DNA from: an uncultured Lachnospiraceae bacterium
GTDB lineage: Bacteria > Bacillota > Clostridia > Lachnospirales > Lachnospiraceae
DNA: 64,000 nucleotides
Direction: 5' to 3'
NCBI GenBank assembly: GCA_910579685.1
Contig: CAJTVN010000001.1
Location: 115,352-179,351, forward strand
Below, in pieces: positions 1 through 7,949 of the stretch (positions are counted from its first letter, which is position 1; the number at the start of each line of letters is the position of its first letter). The position numbers and the translations under genes were made by a program. A model generated the notes under the pieces. The model saw only the letters and a program-made list of their open reading frames with translations. It was not told the origin of the DNA and did not search any database.

Positions 1-1
1 T

Positions 2-790
2 TCCAAAACCCAGGAGCGTCTGGATGTTTTAAATCATTTAAAAAACAAGTACTCGTCTTCCCTGGAGGAGATACTTATCCTTCTGGAAGAAAAGGAAAAG
101 CGTCTTCTGCAGCTGGAGAGCTATGAGACCTACCGCGGCGAGCTGCAGCAGAAGCTCTCGCAGGAAAAGGAAAAGATCCTGAAGCTGAGCGGAGAAATTT
201 CCTCTCTGCGCACCAGGGCGGCTCGTAAGCTTTCCCAAAAGCTGACTGCGGCCATGGTGGATTTAAACTTTATCGACGTGGACTTTTCCATTGAGGTCTG
301 TCCCGAGACGGATAAGATCTCGGAGGATGGATATGACAAAATTGAATTTTTGATTTCCACCAATCCGGGGGAGGCGAAAAAGCCTCTGCAGCAGGTGGCA
401 AGCGGCGGAGAACTTTCCAGAATCATGCTGGCCTTTAAGAGCGTTCTGGCCGATGAGGGCGGAACGGACACCCTGATCTTTGACGAAATCGACACGGGAA
501 TCAGCGGGAAGACGGCCTGGAAGGTTGCCGAAAAGCTGGGGCGGCTTTCGGCAAACCATCAGATCATCTGCATCACACACCTTCCCCAGATAGCAGCCAT
601 GGCGGATTCCCACTATCTGATCGAAAAAAAGGTAAAGAAGGACAGGACCGTGACACAGATCGGCGCACTTGGAGAGGCGGAGAGCTTAAATGAGCTTGCA
701 AGGCTTCTCGGGAGCGGTAATGTGACGGAGGCGGTTCTCACGAACGCAAAGGAAATGAAAGCGCTTGCTGCGGCTTCCAGAACCGGTTGA
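2..790 (+). CDS. recN: DNA repair protein RecN, C-terminal part
   Basis: The reading frame is open from the first bases of the window, so the gene starts upstream and only about 262 C-terminal residues are visible. The first ~80 residues are a charged helical stretch, fitting the end of the RecN coiled coil. After that come an ABC-type signature (VASGGELSR), a Walker B stretch (DTLIFDEIDTG) and a switch histidine (ICITHLPQIA). RecN is an SMC-like ATPase that gathers broken DNA ends during double-strand break repair. spoIVB follows, as is usual in Firmicutes. A hairpin terminator lies between the two genes. Identification is firm. Confidence 0.96.
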   Translation, partial: SKTQERLDVLNHLKNKYSSSLEEILILLEEKEKRLLQLESYETYRGELQQKLSQEKEKILKLSGEISSLRTRAARKLSQKLTAAMVDLNFIDVDFSIEVCPETDKISEDGYDKIEFLISTNPGEAKKPLQQVASGGELSRIMLAFKSVLADEGGTDTLIFDEIDTGISGKTAWKVAEKLGRLSANHQIICITHLPQIAAMADSHYLIEKKVKKDRTVTQIGALGEAESLNELARLLGSGNVTEAVLTNAKEMKALAAASRTG

Positions 791-874
791 GATGATTAGG
801 CTTCATGACAATAGAAACATTTGGAAACAAAAATTTGAGAACTGGCAACTAAAATGCAAAGTTTTTCACATACT

Positions 875-905
875 AAAAGGGACATGCGGCTGTATGTCTC
901 TTTTT
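875..905 (+). terminator. Terminator after recN
   Basis: An 11-base arm (875-885) pairs with 894-904, with one G-T wobble, around an 8-base loop. The right arm runs into a T tract. It ends only 25 bases before the spoIVB start, so it probably separates recN transcription from spoIVB. Confidence 0.6.
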
Positions 906-930
906 ACTTTATTAATAAGGATGTGAAAAC

Positions 931-2232
931 TTGGACTATTTAGAAGAAGCCGGACAATGGAAAGTGACTGTCTACAGAAAAATTTTATATGTGTTGCTTT
1001 TTGGCGGAATTCTGGCCACCCTGCTTTCTTTTTATCTTTATATGTGGAAATGCGTTCCCTCAACCATTATGGTGAAGGCGGGGGTGGACCAGGAGCTGAA
1101 TATCAACATACCGGCCTCAGGACTGCTTTACAGGGATGCGGTGGAAGCGAGCGGGCAGGCCAGAAACAGTTTGGAGGATAAAAGCATTTCGATTGATTTC
1201 AGTAATCCGATTACGGTAAAAGCGAACCAGATCGATACTTACAGGCTTCAGGTGAAGCTCTTTGGCATCATACCACTCAAGGACGTGAACGTGGAGGTGA
1301 TACAGGATATCCGCCTGCGGCCGGCGGGGATTCCCATCGGTATCTATGTTAAGACCCAGGGAGTGCTGGTAATCGGTATCGGAGAATTCGAGGGGGAGGA
1401 CGGGCAGCTTTTCCATCCCGCAAAATATATATTAAAGGCGGGAGATTATATTCTGGAAATGAATGATCAGGAGATCACGGGTAAAAGACAGCTGATGGAT
1501 AAAATCAGCCATCTGGAGGGGCAGGAGGTAGTGCTCAAGGTAAGGAGAGGGGACGCTGTGTTTGAGGTGATGGTGAAACCGGAGATGAATCAAAACGGGG
1601 AGTATAAGATGGGCATCTGGATCAGGGACAATGCCCAGGGTGTGGGAACCATGACCTATATTGATGAGAGCGGACGCTTTGGCGCTCTTGGACACGGAAT
1701 CAATGATGTGGATACAAGCACGCTCATGATGCTGGGGAGCGGCACGCTGTATCATACGGAGATTATCGGCATCACGAGAGGAAGCAACGGATCGCCGGGA
1801 GAGCTCACGGGCTTTATCGAATACGACGACCGCAACGTCATGGGTTCTATCTCGGAAAATACGCCCAGAGGAATATTTGGCTATTGCGCTCCGGAGATCC
1901 TGGCAAACGCCGAGTATGATTATCTGCCCATAGGATTGAAGCAGGAGATTGAAAAAGGCCCTGCCCAGATCATCTGTTCCATCGGTGAGGGAACAGAGGT
2001 TTACGACGTGGAAATCACGGACATCAATCTGGATAACGACAATGTAAACCGTGGAATCGTGCTTGAAATTACGGACGAGGAGCTTTTATCCGCAACCGGC
2101 GGTATCGTTCAGGGGATGAGCGGAAGCCCCATTATTCAGGACGGGAAAATCGTGGGAGCGGTGACCCATGTGCTGGTGCAGGATTCCGCAAAGGGGTATG
2201 GGATATTTATCGAAAATATGCTGGAGCATTGA
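931..2232 (+). CDS. spoIVB: SpoIVB peptidase (sporulation serine protease)
   Basis: SpoIVB is secreted by the forespore and triggers pro-sigma-K processing in the mother cell during spore formation. The 433-residue protein has one N-terminal membrane segment (about residues 19-38) and a PDZ domain (about 135-215, with KAGDYILEMNDQEITG). An S55 peptidase domain follows, with a catalytic-type histidine in GALGHGIND (His255) and serine in GMSGSP (Ser397). The start is TTG; the protein begins directly with the short cytoplasmic segment and no better start lies upstream. The neighbour recN is conserved, but spo0A, which commonly follows spoIVB in Bacilli and Clostridia, is absent here. Its presence indicates a spore former or recent descendant. 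Confidence 0.94.
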   Translation: MDYLEEAGQWKVTVYRKILYVLLFGGILATLLSFYLYMWKCVPSTIMVKAGVDQELNINIPASGLLYRDAVEASGQARNSLEDKSISIDFSNPITVKANQIDTYRLQVKLFGIIPLKDVNVEVIQDIRLRPAGIPIGIYVKTQGVLVIGIGEFEGEDGQLFHPAKYILKAGDYILEMNDQEITGKRQLMDKISHLEGQEVVLKVRRGDAVFEVMVKPEMNQNGEYKMGIWIRDNAQGVGTMTYIDESGRFGALGHGINDVDTSTLMMLGSGTLYHTEIIGITRGSNGSPGELTGFIEYDDRNVMGSISENTPRGIFGYCAPEILANAEYDYLPIGLKQEIEKGPAQIICSIGEGTEVYDVEITDINLDNDNVNRGIVLEITDEELLSATGGIVQGMSGSPIIQDGKIVGAVTHVLVQDSAKGYGIFIENMLEH

Positions 2233-2255
2233 AAAGGGCGGTAGATATGAAAGAG

Positions 2256-2304
2256 AAGAGCGGAGCTTTGGCAGGTCGGTCTGTCGGAGACTCGCTCTTT
2301 TTTT
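2256..2304 (+). terminator. Terminator after spoIVB
   Basis: Seven-base arms 2256-2262 and 2293-2299 (AAGAGCG / CGCTCTT) enclose a long loop that can fold internally. A run of seven T follows. Confidence 0.6.
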
Positions 2305-2345
2305 GCCATGTGATGATGGGGGGGTGCGTGCCTTGAAGCTTCATC

Positions 2346-2374
2346 TTGCTTTTTCTCTCCGTTTCTATTATGAT
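2346..2374 (+). promoter_or_regulatory. Promoter of the flavodiiron protein gene
   Basis: TTGCTT at 2346-2351 and TATGAT at 2369-2374 are 17 bases apart, lying after the spoIVB terminator and about 36 bases before the ATG at 2410. The match to a housekeeping sigma promoter is reasonable but not perfect. Confidence 0.45.
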
Positions 2375-2409
2375 AAAAAGGAAATTGTTCAGAAAGGGGC
2401 GTAACAAGC

Positions 2410-3558
2410 ATGAAAATTTCTAAAGATGTAGTGTATGCGGGAGTGGCGGATACGGAGATTGATCTCTTTGAATCCCAGTATGAAGTTCCTGACGGAGTAA
2501 CCTACAATTCTTATGTGATTTGTGATGAAAAAACAGCGGTCATGGACACGGTGGATGCAAGGAAAACGGATGAGTGGATGAAGCGGCTTAAGGAGATCCT
2601 TGGAGAGAGGAAGCCGTCCTATCTGGTGATTTCCCATGTGGAGCCTGATCATGCGGGCAGTGTTGACGCATTTCTGGAGGCCTATCCGGAGACGGAGGTG
2701 GTGGGAAATGCCAAGACCTTCCAGTTCCTGTTTCAGTTTTTCCCCGGGTGGAGGGAGAAGATGCATATGGTAACGGTTTCTGAGGGGGAGATTTTGAATC
2801 TCGGAAAACACAGCCTGCAGTTTTTCATGGCGCCTATGGTTCACTGGCCGGAGGTCATGGTTTCCTATGACAGCACGGACAGGATCCTGTTTTCGGCGGA
2901 CGGATTCGGAAGCTTTGGAACCGACGGCCTTCTGGAGGACTGGGCCTGTGAGGCAAGACGTTATTATATAAACATTGTGGGGAAATACGGAGCCATGGTA
3001 CAGGCGCTTCTGAAAAAGGCGTCGGCCCTTGCCTTAGAGGTTATCTGTCCGCTGCACGGGCCGGTTCTTTCCGAAAACCTTGGCTATTACCTTGAAAAGT
3101 ATCATACCTGGAGCAGCTATGTGCCGGAGGATAAAGGAGTGCTCATCGCTTATGCGTCCATTCACGGGCATACGGCAGCGGTGGCGAAAGAGGCGGCGGA
3201 GCTTCTCGGAAAAAGAGGGGAGAAGGTGGAGATCTATGATCTTGCCAGGGACGATATGTCCGAAGCCGTGGAAGGGGCCTTCCGCTATGACAGGATGCTG
3301 CTCGCAGGCGCTACTTATGACGGCGGGATATTCCCCTGCATGGAGGATTTCCTTTCCCATCTAAAGAGCAAGGCGTACCAGAACCGGACAGTGGCTCTGA
3401 TCGAAAACGGAACCTGGGCGCCCATGGCCGGGAAACATATGAGGCAGGCTCTTGAGAGCATGAAGAATATCACGATTCTGGAGGACATACTGACCATTAA
3501 GTCAGCCCCTGATAAGCAGACCTGGGAAGCGCTGCGAAAGCTGGTCGAAAAGCTGTAG
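2410..3558 (+). CDS. Flavodiiron protein (FprA / A-type flavoprotein)
   Basis: Flavodiiron proteins reduce O2 to water or NO to N2O in the cytoplasm of anaerobes. The first ~250 residues are a metallo-beta-lactamase-like domain with the diiron ligand motif HVEPDH (His76, Glu78, Asp80, His81), a later histidine in PMVHWPE and one in CPLHGPV. The C-terminal ~135 residues are a flavodoxin domain that binds FMN (GVLIAYASIHGHTAAVA). No rubredoxin domain is fused. The length of 382 residues is a little under the usual ~400. The start has the AGAAAGGGG ribosome site upstream. Together with the next gene it suggests oxygen or NO defence. Confidence 0.92.
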   Translation: MKISKDVVYAGVADTEIDLFESQYEVPDGVTYNSYVICDEKTAVMDTVDARKTDEWMKRLKEILGERKPSYLVISHVEPDHAGSVDAFLEAYPETEVVGNAKTFQFLFQFFPGWREKMHMVTVSEGEILNLGKHSLQFFMAPMVHWPEVMVSYDSTDRILFSADGFGSFGTDGLLEDWACEARRYYINIVGKYGAMVQALLKKASALALEVICPLHGPVLSENLGYYLEKYHTWSSYVPEDKGVLIAYASIHGHTAAVAKEAAELLGKRGEKVEIYDLARDDMSEAVEGAFRYDRMLLAGATYDGGIFPCMEDFLSHLKSKAYQNRTVALIENGTWAPMAGKHMRQALESMKNITILEDILTIKSAPDKQTWEALRKLVEKL

Positions 3559-3690
3559 TGAAGTATCGGATCTTTGTGCGGCAGCCATAAAATCGAAAAC
3601 AGGCATGCTGTGGCTCGTTGCCCGCAGGAATAAATAACCCGCCAACAGTGCAGAATAAGTGTAAAATGACTGATTACAGGAGGCGGTAAT

Positions 3691-4992
3691 ATGAAACCGA
3701 TCTGGACGGAAAATGTGTATCTCCCCCGGTTTGAATCGCTTGCGGGCAGCGTGAAAACGGATGTGCTGATCATCGGAGGCGGACTTGCGGGGATTTTGTG
3801 CGCATACTTTCTTGATAAAGCCGGCGTGGATTATCTTTTGGTGGAAGGGGCACGGATCTGCGGCGGGAACACGAAAGGGACGACAGCCAAGATTACCTCC
3901 CAGCACGGGCTTGTTTACGAGCGGCTGATCCGGACTGTCGGAGCAGACAAGGCCGGAATGTACCTGAGAGCGAATCAGGAAGCGGTGGCAGAATATTGTG
4001 AACTGTGCAGAGGAATGGACTGTGATTTCGAGAGGAAATCAGCCTTTGTCTATTCTTTTACGGATCGGCGAAAATTGGAAAAAGAGGCGGAAGCTCTGTC
4101 CAGAATCGGGGAAAAACCCCTGTTTTTGGAACAAACAGAAGAGCTTCCGTTTTCTACTGTGGGGGCGGTGGGACTGGACGGACAGGCTCAGTTTCACCCG
4201 CTGAAATTTGTTTCCGCCCTGGCAGAGGGACTGCGGATCCGGGAGCAGACCTTTGTGAAGGAGCTCGGGAAGAAAAAGGCCATAACAGACAAGGGGGAGA
4301 TCTCCTTCGAAAAGCTGATCGTAGCCACTCATTTTCCCATGGATAACAAACACGGTCTGTATTTTTTGAAAATGTATCAGCACCGTTCCTATGTGATGGC
4401 CCTTCAAAATGCGCCGCGTCTGGAGGGAATGTATGTGGACGAAGCGCAGGGCGGGATGTCTTTTCGCAGGTATAAAGAATATCTCCTTCTTGGAGGAGGC
4501 GGCGCAAGAACGGGAAAGAAGAGCGGAAAATGGAGCGAACTTCGCAGCTTTGCCGAAACCCATTATCCCGGGGCAAGTCCGGAATATTTCTGGGCAGCCC
4601 AGGATACGATGACGCTGGACGGCATTCCCTATATCGGCAGGTATTCTCCCCAAATGCCGGAATGCTATGTGGTGACAGGCTTCAATAAATGGGGAATTAC
4701 TTCCTCCATGGTTTCCGCCATGCTTCTTGCGGATCTGGTGAGGGAAAAGAAAAACCCGTACGAGGAGCTCTTTCACCCTTCAAGAAGTATGCTAAGGCCC
4801 CGGCTTCTGGTGAATGGCTGGGAAGCCTTGGCAAACCTGCTTACCTTTTCAGGAAAAAGATGTCCTCATATGGGCTGTGCCTTAAAATGGAACGCCGTAG
4901 AACAGACCTACGACTGTCCCTGTCACGGATCCCGGTTTGACAGAGAGGGAAATCTGGTAGACAATCCTGCAGCCGGCGGTCTAAAAGAATGA
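3691..4992 (+). CDS. FAD-dependent oxidoreductase with C-terminal Rieske domain
   Basis: The N-terminus carries a dinucleotide-binding motif (VLIIGGGLAGILCAYFLDKA) of the DAO/glycine-oxidase-like fold. The last ~65 residues form a Rieske [2Fe-2S] domain with ligands in CPHMGC and CPCHG. Such proteins oxidise an unknown small substrate or pass electrons between FAD and the cluster. At 433 residues it is shorter than the common ~500-residue relatives, but both domains look complete. AGGAGGCGG precedes the ATG. The 3' end overlaps the convergent GH31 gene by 12 bases. The substrate cannot be read from the sequence. Confidence 0.88.
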   Translation: MKPIWTENVYLPRFESLAGSVKTDVLIIGGGLAGILCAYFLDKAGVDYLLVEGARICGGNTKGTTAKITSQHGLVYERLIRTVGADKAGMYLRANQEAVAEYCELCRGMDCDFERKSAFVYSFTDRRKLEKEAEALSRIGEKPLFLEQTEELPFSTVGAVGLDGQAQFHPLKFVSALAEGLRIREQTFVKELGKKKAITDKGEISFEKLIVATHFPMDNKHGLYFLKMYQHRSYVMALQNAPRLEGMYVDEAQGGMSFRRYKEYLLLGGGGARTGKKSGKWSELRSFAETHYPGASPEYFWAAQDTMTLDGIPYIGRYSPQMPECYVVTGFNKWGITSSMVSAMLLADLVREKKNPYEELFHPSRSMLRPRLLVNGWEALANLLTFSGKRCPHMGCALKWNAVEQTYDCPCHGSRFDREGNLVDNPAAGGLKE

Positions 4993-7389
4993 GGAAAAGC
5001 CATGTTCCATAAGCCGAAGCTTTGCCGTCTCTGACAGTGCGGCCTGCTCTGTCAGTGTCCGGTAGGTCTCCCTGTCAGCCGTGCGCAGCCGGTCATACAG
5101 GTCGTTCTTTGCGTTGTTGCCGGTCTGCAGGCGGGTGATGGTCTGACGGACGGCCTCCTCTCTTTTTTTCTGCGCCTCGTCCTCAAAGGTTACGAGAATC
5201 TCGTAAACGGTTCCCGGAAGCACCTGCTCGAGACAGACCGTGAGTCTTCCGTTGTCATCCGTAAGGACGGAAATTTCTTTTCCATCAGCCACGGCCTGAA
5301 CCTCTCCGGTAGTAATGTTGCAAAATTCCAGCAGAAAGCTTCGCACGGGAAGGGATGCCTTTGTCTGACAGGTGAGGGTAAGCTTTTGCTGATTATCGTT
5401 TACTGCCCGTGATTCCAGCAGCGTGTCGATTCTCTCACCGTCAAGATCCTCGTGAAGGGTGTAGCTTCCGGTTCCACGGCTTACGATAACCTTTAGTTTT
5501 TCCGGATTTGTCCAGTCATTTGTGGTTTCCCGGTTATCCAATACAAAGAAGCCGCCCTCTTTGAGAAGAACCGGGATGGAATCCAGCCAGCGGACCATGG
5601 TGAGATGGCATCCTCCCTGATACTCGTCTCCTGTGAAGAGATCGGTCCATCTGCCGTCCGGAAGCCAGACCGGGATCCTGCTCATTCCCTCCTCTTTTGC
5701 TTTTTCCGTGGCAGGAGCCACAAGGAGCTGGCCGCCGAACAGATACTGATCCGGGCACTCGTATGCCTCGGATTTTTCCGGGTAGGCATAGTACATAGGC
5801 TCAATGAGGGCAAGTCCGTTGTCCGTGTTCTCATAGGATGCCGAATACAGGAAGGGAATCATGCGGTGGCGCAGGCGCAGAAATTCTTCCGCAATCAGCC
5901 CGGTTCCGCCCATGTAGGCCCAGGGCTCCTTGGTAAAGGTAAGACAGCTCGTGCTGTGCATGCGGTTGATCGGGCTGAATACGCCGAACTGCAGGAAACG
6001 GACATACAGCTCGTCATCCTTATAACCTAACATGTGTCCGCCAATGTCATGGCTCCACCAGGTATAACCCACATTGGAGGCCGTGGCCGTAAAGTAGGGC
6101 AGGTATTTGAGCGTTTTCCAGGTCACAAGGGTATCACCGGAAAAGCCAAGAGGATACCTGTGGGAACCGATACCGCAGTAGCGTGATAAAATAAGGGGAT
6201 GGTGGAAAAGTCCGTTGTCGAGATAATGATAGTGGTTTAGGGCCCAGAGAGGATCCAGACCTTCCATGGAGGATTCGCTTCCCTGCTGCCAGTCGATCCA
6301 CCAGAAATCAACGCCGTCCTTTTCGTATGGCCTGTGAAGCACTTCAAAATATGCATTGATATAGCGGTCGCTGGATATATCAAAGGGAATCTGGAACTCC
6401 GTTTTCGGATCAACGCCCATTGCCCTGGCCATTTCTTCGTAAAAGTCTTCAAAATAGCGCACACCCTGGGCTGGATGAAGGTTCAGGGTGATACAAAGAT
6501 TCCGCTCGTGGAGCTTTTGCAGAAAGCGCCTATAGTCGGGAAATAAATCCGTGTTCCAGCTGTAACCAGTCCACCCATTGTTACCGCCGTGGAGATCATC
6601 GTTTTTGCCATCTCTCGTAATTCCCTTTGCCTCGTCAAGGGTTTCAGACCAATGCCAGTCCATATCTATGGTGGCGACAGTAAAAGGAACCTTTCTTGCG
6701 GCAAAGCGGTCCATGAGCTGCAGATATTCCTTTTCTGTATAAGCGTAATAGCGGCTCCACCAGTTTCCCAGAGCGAACCTGGGGATAAGAGGTGTTTTTC
6801 CGCAGAGCTGATACAGAGCTCTTACAGCTCCCCGGAAGTTCTTCCCGTAGGCGAATATATAGAGATCCGTTTCCTCAAAATCGCGAGGGCTTAGGGTTCC
6901 GTCAGCTTTGAGAAGCAGAGAAGCGCTGTCATCGATAACAGCCACGCCGTTTTTAGAGACAACACCGTGATCTAATTCGATGGGGTGGGCACCGGGCTCT
7001 CCATCATTAAAAGGAATCCACATATCGCCATCGCAGCAGTCAAGCGTACGGTAGGTGCCAAGAAGGCTGCCTTCATTATTCAGGAATACCTTTTCTTTGC
7101 TGTCGGAAAAAATAAGATAACTCTCCGGAATTTCCTTTTTGAGGACAAGACATACCTGGTCGGTTATGACTTGAAAACCTTCAGAGGTTTGTTCTGTGCG
7201 GAAGGAAACGGGAGGCAGATTCCGGAACCATATGGACTGAGTAGCCTCGTCACAGAACTGCAGATTTTCGCTCTTTTCAATACGCAACAGGCAATCTGTC
7301 AGAACAGTAATCCTAAGATCGCCTGTAACGATTACGTTTTCCGGCCTGGCCGCCGGATTTGTTTGTGCAATTAAATGTTTTTCCAGCAT
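4981..7389 (-). CDS. Glycoside hydrolase family 31 (alpha-glucosidase type)
   Basis: This 802-residue enzyme is a retaining alpha-glycosidase of GH31, with a probable nucleophile in WWIDWQQG (Asp366) and an acid/base in GFSGD (Asp419). The N-terminal ~200 residues are the galactose-mutarotase-like beta domain, the middle is the TIM barrel, and the C-terminus holds beta-sandwich domains plus a helical tail. No signal peptide is visible, so it probably acts inside the cell on imported oligosaccharides. AAGGAG precedes the ATG. It is a single-gene unit with no sugar transporter beside it. A promoter and a cre/LacI-like operator lie just upstream. Whether it prefers glucosides, xylosides or other alpha-linkages is not clear. 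Confidence 0.93.
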   Translation of the reverse strand: MLEKHLIAQTNPAARPENVIVTGDLRITVLTDCLLRIEKSENLQFCDEATQSIWFRNLPPVSFRTEQTSEGFQVITDQVCLVLKKEIPESYLIFSDSKEKVFLNNEGSLLGTYRTLDCCDGDMWIPFNDGEPGAHPIELDHGVVSKNGVAVIDDSASLLLKADGTLSPRDFEETDLYIFAYGKNFRGAVRALYQLCGKTPLIPRFALGNWWSRYYAYTEKEYLQLMDRFAARKVPFTVATIDMDWHWSETLDEAKGITRDGKNDDLHGGNNGWTGYSWNTDLFPDYRRFLQKLHERNLCITLNLHPAQGVRYFEDFYEEMARAMGVDPKTEFQIPFDISSDRYINAYFEVLHRPYEKDGVDFWWIDWQQGSESSMEGLDPLWALNHYHYLDNGLFHHPLILSRYCGIGSHRYPLGFSGDTLVTWKTLKYLPYFTATASNVGYTWWSHDIGGHMLGYKDDELYVRFLQFGVFSPINRMHSTSCLTFTKEPWAYMGGTGLIAEEFLRLRHRMIPFLYSASYENTDNGLALIEPMYYAYPEKSEAYECPDQYLFGGQLLVAPATEKAKEEGMSRIPVWLPDGRWTDLFTGDEYQGGCHLTMVRWLDSIPVLLKEGGFFVLDNRETTNDWTNPEKLKVIVSRGTGSYTLHEDLDGERIDTLLESRAVNDNQQKLTLTCQTKASLPVRSFLLEFCNITTGEVQAVADGKEISVLTDDNGRLTVCLEQVLPGTVYEILVTFEDEAQKKREEAVRQTITRLQTGNNAKNDLYDRLRTADRETYRTLTEQAALSETAKLRLMEHGFSSFF

Positions 7390-7425
7390 AATGTTTCTCC
7401 TTATGAGTTTGATATCATTGTCTTT

Positions 7426-7454
7426 ATTGTATCTGCCTTAGGAAGGAGTGTCAA
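7426..7454 (-). promoter_or_regulatory. Promoter of the GH31 gene
   Basis: On the reverse strand TTGACA (7449-7454) and TACAAT (7426-7431) are separated by exactly 17 bases and lead into the GH31 gene, whose start is 36 bases further on. This is a near-consensus housekeeping promoter. Confidence 0.75.
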
Positions 7455-7460
7455 TTAAAT

Positions 7461-7474
7461 TGAAAACGGTTTCT
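7461..7474 (-). promoter_or_regulatory. cre-like / LacI-family operator
   Basis: TGAAAACGGTTTCT matches the catabolite response element consensus TGWAANCGNTNWCA at every position but the last. It sits 6 bases upstream of the -35 box of the GH31 promoter. CcpA or another LacI-family protein may bind it. The position upstream of -35 would allow activation as well as repression. Confidence 0.5.
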
Positions 7475-7564
7475 TTTTGTCAGGGATAAATATTTTAATG
7501 AATGCATATATTATGATACTTGTCCATATAATATAGTATCTTTTGATTTTGTTGGAGGGAAAAT

Positions 7565-7792
7565 ATGGCAAGAGGACAGAGAAAACCGTTAGAACAGAAA
7601 ATTGAAGAAAAACAGAAGATCATAGATTCTTTGGAAATTAGAATCGAGAAAGAGAGAGAAGAGCTGCGGGATTTGTTAAACGAGCAGAAATTTGCAAAAT
7701 TAGAGGAGATCGGAGCCATTATTGAAAGCTCAAATTTGTCTATGGAGGAGGTGGAAAGAATACTTTCAGAACATGCTTCTCATGTGGCGTAG
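7565..7792 (+). CDS. Small coiled-coil protein of unknown function
   Basis: This 75-residue, highly charged protein is almost entirely helical: residues 8-55 give a heptad-like coiled coil rich in Glu, Lys and Ile (KIEEKQKIIDSLEIRIEKE). The remaining C-terminus looks like a short helical hairpin. There is no membrane segment or cysteine. A GGAGGG ribosome site lies 5-6 bases before the ATG and a terminator follows, so it is probably a real monocistronic gene. Similar small coiled-coil proteins occur in clostridial genomes without known function. I do not assign one. Confidence 0.7.
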   Translation: MARGQRKPLEQKIEEKQKIIDSLEIRIEKEREELRDLLNEQKFAKLEEIGAIIESSNLSMEEVERILSEHASHVA

Positions 7793-7795
7793 GAA

Positions 7796-7843
7796 AAAGA
7801 AAAGGCAGGGAAAACGCACCGCGCGTTTGGCTCTGTCTTTTTT
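7796..7843 (+). terminator. Terminator after the small coiled-coil gene
   Basis: An inner stem AAACGC / GCGTTT (7812-7817 / 7823-7828) sits inside an outer stem of AAAAGGCAG with CTGTCTTTT. A run of T follows the hairpin. Confidence 0.6.
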
Positions 7844-7858
7844 GCTTTAAAGGGGTAG

Positions 7859-7886
7859 TTGACTGTGCTAAAAAAACTGTTATAAT
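7859..7886 (+). promoter_or_regulatory. Promoter of the MATE exporter genes
   Basis: TTGACT (7859-7864) and TATAAT (7881-7886) are 16 bases apart, 63 bases before the first MATE ATG. It probably drives both exporters and the WYL regulator. Confidence 0.7.
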
Positions 7887-7949
7887 CATAATTATATTCG
7901 CAATCTGACTAATGGACGATATTTTCAGACAAATGAGGAGCGGACGATC

